Below, piece after piece: positions 51,406 to 59,183 of a stretch of DNA of 64,000 bases. The stretch is from Bradyrhizobium sp. AUGA SZCCT0158 (GTDB lineage Bacteria; Pseudomonadota; Alphaproteobacteria; Rhizobiales; Xanthobacteraceae). Position 1 is the first letter of the stretch, and each line of letters begins with the position of its first letter. The notes beneath the pieces are model-generated. The model was not told the DNA's origin. It was given only the letters and a program-made list of their open reading frames with translations, and did no database searches. Position numbers and translations under genes: made by a program. The stretch is taken from assembly GCF_018130065.1 (NCBI RefSeq), contig NZ_JAFCME010000009.1, positions 1 to 64,000 of the forward strand, in the 5' to 3' direction.

Positions 51406-52316
51406 CTCGCCTGCTTGCCCAAGTTCTTGTCCAATTGGGCTAAGACCTTCTCCGCGATCTCGCGGGTGCGGTTCACTTCCACGAGCAGTTCGTCGAGCGG
51501 CGGGATGTTGGCGTCGCGCTCGATCATGGTCGAGACCCGGCCGAAGCGCTTGATGGCCGCGACATAGAGATCCCAGACGTCTTCGCAGACGGGATGATCA
51601 TGGGTGTCGATGATGTGGGTGCCCATGTGGCTGTGGCCGGCCATGTGGAACTGCACGACGCGGTCCGCTGGAATCCCGTTCAGGAAGGTCATGGGGTCAT
51701 AGCCGTGGTTGAAGGCGCTGACATAGACGTTGTTGATGTCGAACAGCAGCCAGCAACCGGAACGGCGCGACAATTCGGCGAGGAATTCCCATTCCGTCAT
51801 TTCGGAATTGTTGAACTGGACATAGGTCGAGACGTTCTCGAGCACGATGGCGCGGCCGAGGAAATCCTGCACCAACTGCACGCGGCTGACGACGTGGTCG
51901 AGCGCCTCATTGGTGTAGGGGATCGGCAACAGATCGTGCAGGTTCTTGCCGTGGACGCCGGTCCAGCACAAATGGTCGGAGATCCATTTTGGCTCGACTC
52001 GCACAGCGAGATCTTTCAGGCCCTGCAGATATTCGAAATTCGGCGGCGCGGTCGATGCGATCGACAGCGACACGCCGTGCATCACGACGGGATAGCGTTC
52101 GCAAATCCGGTCAAGTACGCGCAGCGGCTGGCCGCCGGGCAGCATGTAGTTTTCGCTGATGACTTCGAACCAGTCGATCGGCGGGTTTCCGCTCAGGATC
52201 TCGTCGTAGTGTTGCGCGCGCAGGCCGAGCCCGAAGCCAAGGAAGGGTGGCTTATCCGACTGCAACGGACGCCCAAGCGCCGCCGGGGAGTTGGGCAATC
52301 TGCTCGCGACGTTCAT
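51402..52316 (-). CDS. bufB: Multinuclear non-heme iron oxidase BufB (MNIO, DUF692)
   Basis: A 304-residue TIM-barrel MNIO. Start at 52316 with GGAG upstream. Candidate iron-ligand motifs in order: ISENYM, VVMHGVSLSIAS, ISDHLCW, IVLENVSTYVQF, LFDINNVYVSAFNHG, VQFHMAGHS, IDTHDHPV, STMIERDAN. Known bufferin maturases convert cysteines of the precursor into thiooxazole-type heterocycles that bind copper; this is the catalytic centre of the locus. It follows the second precursor gene by 106 nt, across a strong hairpin that may set its level below that of the precursor. Confidence 0.92.
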   Translation of the reverse strand: MNVASRLPNSPAALGRPLQSDKPPFLGFGLGLRAQHYDEILSGNPPIDWFEVISENYMLPGGQPLRVLDRICERYPVVMHGVSLSIASTAPPNFEYLQGLKDLAVRVEPKWISDHLCWTGVHGKNLHDLLPIPYTNEALDHVVSRVQLVQDFLGRAIVLENVSTYVQFNNSEMTEWEFLAELSRRSGCWLLFDINNVYVSAFNHGYDPMTFLNGIPADRVVQFHMAGHSHMGTHIIDTHDHPVCEDVWDLYVAAIKRFGRVSTMIERDANIPPLDELLVEVNRTREIAEKVLAQLDKNLGKQAR

Positions 52317-52372
52317 GTCGTCTCCGCTTCGCGCATCGCGATCGGGCGATGGGTATTGCCTCAAATTATCAT

Positions 52373-52410
52373 GGAAAGGGGGCCCGGCATACACCGGCGC
52401 CCCCCTTTCC
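52373..52410 (-). terminator. Strong hairpin between precursor and maturation genes (attenuator)
   Basis: GGAAAGGGGG (52373-52382) pairs with CCCCCTTTCC (52401-52410), extended by inner CCGG/CCGG. It starts 13 nt after the stop of the precursor gene at 52423 and is followed on the minus strand by ATGATAATTTG, not a perfect U-tract. Partial termination would leave much precursor mRNA and less bufBC mRNA. Confidence 0.65.
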
Positions 52411-52422
52411 GGATAGCCTCGA

Positions 52423-52680
52423 TCAGGCGGGCGAATACTTGCCCTTGGCGGCGTCGCACTTCTCCTTGGTCATGGCCGAAAAGCCCTGACCCTTGCAGGC
52501 GTTCTGACCCTTGCAGGCGCTCGCGCCGCTCTTGCAGGCGCTCTGGCCCTTGCAGGCGTTGGCGCCGACGCATTTGCCTTCGCCGGCGGCGTAGGTGACG
52601 GTCGACATCGTCGCGCCAGCCAGGAACAGCGTGGCTGCAGCGGCGGCAATCGTGGCGCCGGACTTGGAAGTCATCTTCAT
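52423..52680 (-). CDS. Bufferin precursor (BufA2 family), downstream copy
   Basis: An 85-residue exported peptide: signal peptide about 1-31 (ATIAAAAATLFLAGATMSTVTYA), then a core of about 54 residues with six cysteines in KCVGANACKGQSACK, ASACKGQNACKGQGF and KEKCDAAKG. The CKGQ(S/N)AC repeats match the BufA2 family of copper-buffering peptides. Twin of the gene at 52907-53170, with the same cysteine pattern. It has its own ECF-like promoter (52764-52791) and a GAGGAG ribosome-binding site. Modified by BufB/BufC, presumably before export. Confidence 0.9.
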   Translation of the reverse strand: MKMTSKSGATIAAAAATLFLAGATMSTVTYAAGEGKCVGANACKGQSACKSGASACKGQNACKGQGFSAMTKEKCDAAKGKYSPA

Positions 52681-52763
52681 GGACGTCTCCTCGAGATAGA
52701 AGTGTGAAGGTGCACCACCCGCAAGCCACTGACATCAGGACCGACAGATGGTACCCGGGGATA

Positions 52764-52791
52764 GATACGCGGCGGATTTGGCTTGGTTACA
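52764..52791 (-). promoter_or_regulatory. ECF-sigma-type promoter of the downstream bufferin gene
   Basis: On the minus strand TGTAACC (52791-52785), a 15-nt spacer and CGTATC (52769-52764) lie 84 nt upstream of the ATG at 52680. The same TGTAACCAA heptamer-plus context occurs before the other bufferin gene. From memory this resembles the GTAACC-type -35 of sigma-F in Caulobacter, which controls bufferin genes there. Confidence 0.65.
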
Positions 52792-52862
52792 CGGCGAGCG
52801 AAATTTATTTCAATGATCGGCGGGCTTAAGTGAAACATTCCCGGGCTGGAATGAACCGTGAA

Positions 52863-52883
52863 GGCCCGGCACGACGCCGGGCC
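52863..52883 (-). terminator. Terminator hairpin after the first bufferin gene
   Basis: GGCCCGGC (52863-52870) and GCCGGGCC (52876-52883) form an 8-bp GC stem with a 5-nt loop, starting 24 nt after the stop of the gene at 52907. On the minus strand the stem is preceded by AAAAG and followed by UUCACGGUU. It would isolate the two precursor genes as separate transcripts. Confidence 0.65.
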
Positions 52884-52906
52884 CTTTTCGCGTCAATTCG
52901 GGACGA

Positions 52907-53170
52907 TCAGGCCTTGACGAACTTGCCGCCCATGGCGGTGCACGCCTTCTCGGTGGTCATCGAGAAGCCCTGACCCTTGCAGGCATTCTGGCCCTTGCAG
53001 GCGCTCGAGCCGCCCTTGCAGGCGCTCTGGCCCTTGCAGGCGTTGCCGACCATGCACTTGCCGGCGGCGGCGTTTGCAGATGTCGACCCGGTCGACACAA
53101 CCGCGCCGGCGAGGAACAAAGTGGCAGCGGCGGCCGCGAGCGTCGCACCGGATTTCGTATTCAACTTCAT
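52907..53170 (-). CDS. Bufferin precursor (BufA2 family), upstream copy
   Basis: An 87-residue exported peptide: signal peptide about 1-35 (AAAAATLFLAGAVVSTGSTSANAA), then a core with six cysteines in GKCMVGNACKGQSACK, SSACKGQNACKGQGF and EKACTAMGG. Nearly the same cysteine spacing as its neighbour at 52423-52680, so the two arose by tandem duplication; the leaders have diverged slightly. GAGGAG ribosome-binding site; ECF-like promoter at 53336-53364 with a 5' leader of about 160 nt. Predicted to sequester copper or a similar metal in the periplasm after thiol modification. Confidence 0.9.
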   Translation of the reverse strand: MKLNTKSGATLAAAAATLFLAGAVVSTGSTSANAAAGKCMVGNACKGQSACKGGSSACKGQNACKGQGFSMTTEKACTAMGGKFVKA

Positions 53171-53335
53171 GACGTTCTCCTCGATGATTGCTTGACGATA
53201 ATAGGACGCCGTGAGCGTTCGATGACCTTGATATCATCGACCCGCACAACGCTAAGGGAGCAGCGGATGCCAATCAGATCGCGGCGGCTCGCGAAAGCCG
53301 TTAGCCTCCGCGATTTGAGTGCTCATCCGAAACCA

Positions 53336-53364
53336 GCTACGGGGCATCGGGCGATTTGGTTACA
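53336..53364 (-). promoter_or_regulatory. ECF-sigma-type promoter of the upstream bufferin gene
   Basis: On the minus strand TGTAACC (53364-53358), a 16-nt spacer and CGTAGC (53341-53336) match the element before the second bufferin gene. It is 166 nt upstream of the ATG at 53170. The rest of 53171-53579 holds no gene I can support; a plus-strand frame near 53429-53749 is mostly antisense to the TPR gene. Confidence 0.6.
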
Positions 53365-53579
53365 GAGTTTCGAAAGAAATTTTTCTTTTTTTGGATTTGG
53401 ACGACCCGTCCATGTCTAAGCCCGATGCATGGGAGTATTTGGTTGCGCTGCAGAATGGCAACAGATGCCGTCCGCGCGGGATAATCGGGAAGCTTCAATG
53501 ACCGGTTGCGTTGCACAACGGGAGTGTTGGCTGCTGCGCGAGCGTGTGCTCCGTAAGACGCCGGCGTGTAGCCACGGCC

Positions 53580-54458
53580 TCAGACGGCGGCGCCGAGCTG
53601 AGCCAGCAGTTCTCCGATCAGCTTGCGCCCGTCGGCATCCTGCGTCATCGCGAGCGCGTTGCGATAGTCCGCGATCGCAAGGTCGAACCGCCGCATCATT
53701 CGGTAGGTCAGCGCGCGGTTGCGCAGAAAGGCAGGATTTGCGGGATTGATCTCGATTGCTTGCGTGAAGTCGGCGATGGCAAGGTCGTATCTGCGCAAGA
53801 TATGATGTAGCTGGCCGCGGTTGCTGAGGGCGCCGGCGTGTCGCGGCGCGATCTGCAGCACCTTGCCGTATTCCGCGATGGCCAGCTCTTCGAAGCGGCC
53901 CTCGTTGACGAAGGCGTCGAAATCGGAGCCGGCCTTCTGCTGCAACGCCGCTGCCCGGCCGAAGTAAGCATTGACCCACTTTGGATTGATCACGATCGCG
54001 GCGTCGTAGTCCTGCATCGCGCGGTCGATGCGGCCCTTGTCCCGGTAGGCGTCGCCGCGGTTGGTGAAGGCAAGGGGATCGTTGGGATTGAGCCGGATCG
54101 CAGAATCGAACTCCGTGATGGCGCGATCGAGCTGCTTCTGGCGCAGGAACGCGACACCGCGGCTGTTGAACGGGCCATGGGCGGTCGGGTGGGCTTTCGT
54201 CGCCGCGTCGAAATCCGCCACCGCCCGGTCGTAGACGCCGAGAGCCAGATTGGCATTGCCGCGGATGAGATAGACACGGGCAAGTTCCCTGGCCTCGGCG
54301 GGCGGCGCATTCGTGATGACGAATGAGCAGGCCGCAGCCCTCGGGGCGGGCGGGGTGGCGTTGTCCAGGCAGATGCGCTGCTGCGCTTCGGCCTGCGCGC
54401 CTGCCGGCGCCAGGATGATCGTGACGGCGGTGAGAAGGACACTGGCGAGAACCCGCAT
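53580..54458 (-). CDS. Exported tetratricopeptide-repeat protein
   Basis: A 292-residue protein from ATG 54458 (GGAG 6 nt upstream). Signal peptide about 1-24 (ending AQAEA). Then about six TPR units: YDRAVADFDAATKAHP, LDRAITEFDSAIRLNPNDPLAF, IDRAMQDYDAAIVINPKW, LAIAEYGKVLQIAPRHAGAL, YDLAIADFTQAIEINPANPAF and a degenerate last one. Two cysteines occur only in the N-terminal part (ICLDNAT, ACSFVI). Periplasmic scaffold of unknown partner. It lies between the redox block and the bufferin genes, same strand. Confidence 0.85.
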   Translation of the reverse strand: MRVLASVLLTAVTIILAPAGAQAEAQQRICLDNATPPAPRAAACSFVITNAPPAEARELARVYLIRGNANLALGVYDRAVADFDAATKAHPTAHGPFNSRGVAFLRQKQLDRAITEFDSAIRLNPNDPLAFTNRGDAYRDKGRIDRAMQDYDAAIVINPKWVNAYFGRAAALQQKAGSDFDAFVNEGRFEELAIAEYGKVLQIAPRHAGALSNRGQLHHILRRYDLAIADFTQAIEINPANPAFLRNRALTYRMMRRFDLAIADYRNALAMTQDADGRKLIGELLAQLGAAV

Positions 54459-54519
54459 CGCGCGCTCCGTGTTTCGAGACTGTCCCGTTGCTGATCGGGG
54501 CCGCTGCGTCGCTTTCATG

Positions 54520-55569
54520 TCACGAGCGTCCCGGCTGGCGCGCGATCGTGTCGGAAGCCGTCTGCGGCGGGGACTTGGCACGGGCTTCGTCTTGCAGACG
54601 CCGGTTGGTCTCGGCGTTGCGGCGTATGAGCGTGCCTATTGCCCGCGCGATTTCGTCGTCGTGCCGGCCGAGCACGCAGCCGCCCATCGCGATCGCGCCA
54701 TAGTCGAGCACCGCGTGACGCTTCGGGTCGGTGGCTTCGACGAGGAGGTGGGGGACCACGTGCCCGGCCTGTCTCAGGGTCTGTACCATGGGGGTCTGCT
54801 GAGCGGCTGTCGGCACCTGCTGGTCATACGGGTCGCTAATGACCATCATGCGCAGGGCGCGGTTCTGCGCGAGCCATTGCACCTTGCCCGTGATGTCGAA
54901 ATAAGTCCTGGCAGGATCGCCGGGCCGTGCGGGACCCCGGGTCACGATCTGTCCCGAGCCGGAAATCAGGCAGGCGACGTCGCGCCGCATTTGCGCGAGG
55001 CCGAACACCAGCCGGCCTCCGCCGGACTCCCCGAACAGATGGAAGCCTTCGAACTGGTAGCGTTGCCGGAGCGCCTCGAGCGCCATGTCCATCAGGTGCA
55101 GCTCGACGAGGGTCTTGCGTGATAGATGGGTGCCGGAGGTGCCTTCGACGCCGATACGACCAAGATAGATCGCGGTGGTCTTCGCCATCTTCGAAAAATG
55201 GTCGGCGATAGCGACGAGTTTGTCGGTGTTGACGTCACTGGCCTTGGACGGATCTGCCCAGGTCCAACGGGTCGGATCAACCGGACCGTTGTGATCGCCG
55301 TTCAGAATGATGACCGGGCGCGAGCCCTGGCCTCCGGCGGTGGAAAGATAATACCGGACACAGAAATCCTGGCTGTAGACGTTGAGCCAGAAGGTCTGCG
55401 GTTTCGCGGCGCACTCTTCGCGCGTCATCGTGATCCCGCGCAGCGTGTCTTCCTTCCTGATAATCTCGGCGCCGGCAGGGCCGGCCGCAAACAGCGAAAC
55501 GGCCAGCAGCATCGCTGCAAGCGAGCCGCGCGCCACATTCGACCAGCAAGCATATGTTGAGAAAGCCAT
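54520..55569 (-). CDS. Exported alpha/beta-hydrolase-like protein
   Basis: About 349 residues from ATG 55569; no strong ribosome-binding site, so the start is a preference that gives a clean signal peptide (about 1-34, ending AGPAGAE). The fold is indicated by RPVIILNGDHNGP (oxyanion region), FHLFGESGGGRLVFGLAQ (nucleophile elbow GESGGG at 180-185, Ser182) and LLVEATDPKRHAVLDYGA near the end with a candidate catalytic His. Periplasmic esterase or peptidase; substrate unknown. It precedes the TPR gene by 61 nt. Confidence 0.75.
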   Translation of the reverse strand: MAFSTYACWSNVARGSLAAMLLAVSLFAAGPAGAEIIRKEDTLRGITMTREECAAKPQTFWLNVYSQDFCVRYYLSTAGGQGSRPVIILNGDHNGPVDPTRWTWADPSKASDVNTDKLVAIADHFSKMAKTTAIYLGRIGVEGTSGTHLSRKTLVELHLMDMALEALRQRYQFEGFHLFGESGGGRLVFGLAQMRRDVACLISGSGQIVTRGPARPGDPARTYFDITGKVQWLAQNRALRMMVISDPYDQQVPTAAQQTPMVQTLRQAGHVVPHLLVEATDPKRHAVLDYGAIAMGGCVLGRHDDEIARAIGTLIRRNAETNRRLQDEARAKSPPQTASDTIARQPGRS

Positions 55570-55716
55570 GACGACCAACACCGGTTCATTCCTGTTGGCC
55601 GTTTGTCGCTTGAAGCGGGTGGAGGCGCTGTGATGCCGGTCACAGAGGGGCGCTTCCCGCTTGGCGGGATGGGTCGCGGGGCTGCGGGCGCGCATCGCCC
55701 GTCTTATGAACGGCGC

Positions 55717-57510
55717 CTAGTTCATCGCGGCGCGCGAAGGTTTCAACTTTGCCATCTGTTTCACCGTGGCCTGCAGCTCTTCGGCATTGAACGAGGGGAA
55801 CGAGCAGATCCGGTTGCTGCAGGCGAACGCCGCGGGCTCGCCGAGATCGGGGTATTCGACGTCGGGATTGGGCAGCTTGCCCTCGCGCAGGTCGAGCCAC
55901 TCCAGGCGCTTGTAGCGGGCCGGCAGCGCCCGTGCGAGGGTATGCAGGGCCTGCGCGCGGGGCGCATCCTTGTGGCCGACGATCGTCATATGGGTCGGCT
56001 CGATCGCGAGTTCTTCGTCGGCGAGCAGCACGCCGGGCAACGGGCGCATCATCTCGGCCGAGGCGCTGCTCGCATAGCGCATCGCATGTGAGGCGTGCTC
56101 GCGATAGGTTTCGTCGCCGTAGTAGCGGTTGAGCAGGTTCATGAAGCGCGCCACCTGCACCTGGTCATCAAGCAGTTTTGCCGGTTTTGCCAATACGCCC
56201 GTTTTGCCTTCCGCTTTCCTCGACGTTACGAAGCCACCGGCCTCGTCGCGAAAAGTCGCGACGAAATCGCCGGCTTTGGCCGCGGAGGTGAGCCAGTCAC
56301 GGTTGCCGGTGGCGGCATAGAGATCGAGGAATGCCTGGCCCATCGCCAGCGTGTCGCCGAGGAAGGGTCCGCCGCGATCCTTCTCGCCATGGCGGAACCC
56401 ACCGCCCGGCAGCGCGCGGTTGGCGTTGACCCATTTCGCAGCACGCTCGGCAATCGCCAGCGCTTTTACGTCGTTGGTGACGCTGTAATAGGCGGCGAGA
56501 GCCGAGATCGCCCAGCCGTTCTCGCGCGCATACAGATTCTTGTCGATGCGTGGCATGCCGAGTTTGCGGCGCCCGGCATCGCCTAGCGCATAATATTTGT
56601 GGCCGTCGGTGTCGTGATCTAGATCGGCATCCTGGCTGACATAGAAGGCGCCCTCGGGACCCGAGAGAAAGGCCGCAAGATAGCGCTCGATATCGCGGGC
56701 CGCCTTGAGATATTTCGGGTCCTTCCACAGCGCATAGGCCTGGCTGTATTGCCGCAGATACTGCGCCTGGAACGACATGATCTTTTCGAAATGCGGATGG
56801 GTCCAGGAGCCCGCTTCGGAATATTGATACACGCCGCCCCACACCGGATCGATCAGTGCGATTGCAGCGTCCAGCGTCTGTCGCGCGCGCTTGATCGCAA
56901 GGGCATCGCCGGTCTCTGCACGGGTGATCGCAAGATCCAGGCTGTCGGCGTCGATGAATTTCTGGTTCTCGCCCCAACCGCCGAGCTTTTCGTCGTAGGA
57001 CTCGTCGACAATCTTGGTTAGGTCCGCGCGCTGCTGCTTGCTGAGGAAGGCCGATGCTGAAGGTTTGACTTCAAAGGCCTCGCCGACTGAAGGCCCGGGT
57101 GAGGGATCGTCGATGATGGCCTTGAGCAGCGCCCGCATCCGTTCCGGCTCGATATAGCCCCGGAGCTTGGCGATCTCGGTGCCGTCGGGTCCAAACACGA
57201 TGGTCGCCGGCCAGCCCCAATCGCCATAGCGGCTCGACAGATCCGGATTGGCGTCCTGGTCGACACGTACAGGCAGATATTTCGACGCCAGCAGGCCTTT
57301 GACCTCCGGATCGGCATAGGTGGTCTTTTCCATGACGTGGCACCAGTGGCACCACACGGCCTCGAGATCGAGAATCACAAAGCGCTTTTCGGCGGCGGCG
57401 CGGGTGAACAGGTCATCGCTCCATTCGCTCCATTTGACGCCATCGGATGCGTGGGCGGAACCGGCCGCGAGCGCGGCAATGGCGAAGGCGGCGAGGCGGA
57501 CGAGTTTCAT
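55717..57510 (-). CDS. Exported DUF255 thioredoxin-domain protein (YyaL/SSP411-like)
   Basis: A 597-residue protein from ATG 57510 (GGGAG upstream). Signal peptide about 1-22. The thioredoxin-like DUF255 domain about 25-150 has the CHWC active site at 54-57 (AVWCHWCHVME). The rest is an alpha/alpha barrel of the six-hairpin type (YSEAGSWTHPHFEKIMSFQAQYLRQYSQAY; ENGWAISALAAYYSVT). Most relatives are cytoplasmic and about 650-700 residues; the leader here points to the periplasm, where the CHWC needs reduction, possibly by the CcdA encoded upstream. C-terminal two Cys near FACSNRICSFP. Confidence 0.85.
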   Translation of the reverse strand: MKLVRLAAFAIAALAAGSAHASDGVKWSEWSDDLFTRAAAEKRFVILDLEAVWCHWCHVMEKTTYADPEVKGLLASKYLPVRVDQDANPDLSSRYGDWGWPATIVFGPDGTEIAKLRGYIEPERMRALLKAIIDDPSPGPSVGEAFEVKPSASAFLSKQQRADLTKIVDESYDEKLGGWGENQKFIDADSLDLAITRAETGDALAIKRARQTLDAAIALIDPVWGGVYQYSEAGSWTHPHFEKIMSFQAQYLRQYSQAYALWKDPKYLKAARDIERYLAAFLSGPEGAFYVSQDADLDHDTDGHKYYALGDAGRRKLGMPRIDKNLYARENGWAISALAAYYSVTNDVKALAIAERAAKWVNANRALPGGGFRHGEKDRGGPFLGDTLAMGQAFLDLYAATGNRDWLTSAAKAGDFVATFRDEAGGFVTSRKAEGKTGVLAKPAKLLDDQVQVARFMNLLNRYYGDETYREHASHAMRYASSASAEMMRPLPGVLLADEELAIEPTHMTIVGHKDAPRAQALHTLARALPARYKRLEWLDLREGKLPNPDVEYPDLGEPAAFACSNRICSFPSFNAEELQATVKQMAKLKPSRAAMN

Positions 57511-57619
57511 GGCGGCTCCCGGAAGCGCTGGTGTCTCGACAGCTACGCGCGCGCCAAAATCCGGGCTCAGACTCATCCGCGATGTCACGGCATTGTGAGG
57601 GCGCGGGGGCTGCCGATGC

Positions 57620-58084
57620 TCAGGCCGGCACTTTGTTGTACCCGGCAGATTTCATCAGCAGCCGATCGAGGGACGCGGCACCAGGGCCTGCGATGGCGAG
57701 CCACGTGAAGGCGGCGAAGTAGGTCATTTCCTCGAAGCCGAGCAGCGTTTGCAGCGAATCGACGTCATCCCATTTGGCCGACTTGATCGCGACCAGCATG
57801 ACCACCGCCAGCATCGCGGCGGGGATCCGGGTGAACAGGCCGAGGATCAGCATGGCGCCACCAAAGCACTCGACGCCCGATACGAAAGGGGTGAGGATTG
57901 TCGGAAACGGGATGCCCCAGCCGATAAAATTCTCGGTGACCTGCGGCAAATTGGTGAGCTTGCCCCAGCCGGCCAGCATGAAGGTGTAGCCGACGACCAG
58001 CCGCATGATCAGCGGGCCGGCCCAGGAGAAGTATGAGCCGATCTGCGCCGGCAACAGGATGAGAAGATTGACGATAAAATTCAT
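57620..58084 (-). CDS. DoxX-family membrane protein
   Basis: A 154-residue protein with four membrane helices. LIMRLVVGYTFMLAGWGKLTNLPQ and FVSGVECFGGAMLILGLFTRIPAAMLAVVMLVAI are typical DoxX segments. DoxX proteins are the fourth component of related copper/bufferin (Hvf, Gig) operons and take part in membrane redox reactions. Here it lies between CcdA and DUF255 genes, 4.4 kb upstream of the first bufferin gene on the same strand. Role in the bufferin system is an inference. Confidence 0.87.
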   Translation of the reverse strand: MNFIVNLLILLPAQIGSYFSWAGPLIMRLVVGYTFMLAGWGKLTNLPQVTENFIGWGIPFPTILTPFVSGVECFGGAMLILGLFTRIPAAMLAVVMLVAIKSAKWDDVDSLQTLLGFEEMTYFAAFTWLAIAGPGAASLDRLLMKSAGYNKVPA

Positions 58085-58230
58085 GCGGGCCCCCTCCGAT
58101 TATTATCGTGACGCGAGGCCGCACCGGCGGCCTCTCAAATCAAGTGCGCACGAAAACGCTGCGGCCGCGCAGGGCGGCAATTTGGTCATGGCAGGAGTTT
58201 CGCAACGGATAGCCCGTTTGTTACGGGGCG

Positions 58231-58962
58231 TTAGCCGAAATTTTGCAGTGCGGGAAACGTTTCCAGCAGCCAGATGCTGGCGCTGGTAACGGCGCCGGTC
58301 AGGAAACCGATGCCGGTAATGACCATCAACACACCCATGGCGCGCTCGACGGTGGTGAGATGCCGCTTCATCCGCGCGAACAGCTCGGAGAATTGTTCGA
58401 TCATGAAGGCGGCCAGCAGGAACGGAATTCCAAGCCCGAGGGAGTAGACCGCGAGCAGGCCCGCGCCCTTCGTCACCGTGGCTTCGGCGGCCGCGATCGA
58501 CAGGATCGCCGCCAGGATCGGCCCGATGCAGGGGGTCCAGCCGAACGCAAACGCAAGCCCCATGACATAGGCGCCCCACAGCCCGACCGGCTTCGGCGCG
58601 GTCAGCCGTCCCTCGCGCATCAACAGCCCGATGCGGGTCAGCCCCAGGAAGTGCAGGCCCATGATGATGATGACGATGCCGGCGAGAATCGAGAGCTCCG
58701 CCGACCAGGCCCGGATCAGGCCGCCGACGAACGAAGCGCTGGCACCGAGCGCCACGAACACGGTGGTAAAGCCGAGCACGAACATCAGCGCCGCGGCCAT
58801 CACCGCGCGTTTCGAGGCCTTCGTCGCCCCGTCATTGTTGACCTGCTCGATGGTCGCGCCGGTCAGGTAGATCAGATACGGAGGCACCAGCGGCAGCACG
58901 CAGGGCGACAGGAAGCTGACAAGTCCGGCAATCAGGGCCGCCGGGATGGAAACATCGTGCAT
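58231..58962 (-). CDS. ccdA: CcdA-type thiol-disulfide electron carrier
   Basis: A 243-residue inner-membrane protein with six helices. The two redox cysteines stand in the expected contexts: FLSPCVLPLVPPYLIYLTG (Cys21) and FGWTPCIGPILAAIL (Cys145). CcdA takes electrons from cytoplasmic thioredoxin and passes them to periplasmic thioredoxin-like proteins; the DUF255 protein encoded 0.7 kb downstream is a candidate acceptor, as are cytochrome c maturation proteins. Divergent from the cyclase gene at 59184. Confidence 0.92.
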   Translation of the reverse strand: MHDVSIPAALIAGLVSFLSPCVLPLVPPYLIYLTGATIEQVNNDGATKASKRAVMAAALMFVLGFTTVFVALGASASFVGGLIRAWSAELSILAGIVIIIMGLHFLGLTRIGLLMREGRLTAPKPVGLWGAYVMGLAFAFGWTPCIGPILAAILSIAAAEATVTKGAGLLAVYSLGLGIPFLLAAFMIEQFSELFARMKRHLTTVERAMGVLMVITGIGFLTGAVTSASIWLLETFPALQNFG

Positions 58963-59183
58963 TGCATGACCTTCGAGAACTGCCGCAAGGCATAGCGCCG
59001 TCTTGGCTTGTACGGAACAGGCAATCGGTAAGTTTCGTCGGCTTCCGGCTCAACTCTGGTCACAGAGCCGTGTCCAAGGGTATGACAAGGCATATGGAAG
59101 GCGCCGGGATAGCCTCGCCGGTGAAACAGACGCTAGTATCATTCCGTATTGCGGTAACCGATCCCGCGAACCAGGACCCCGCA

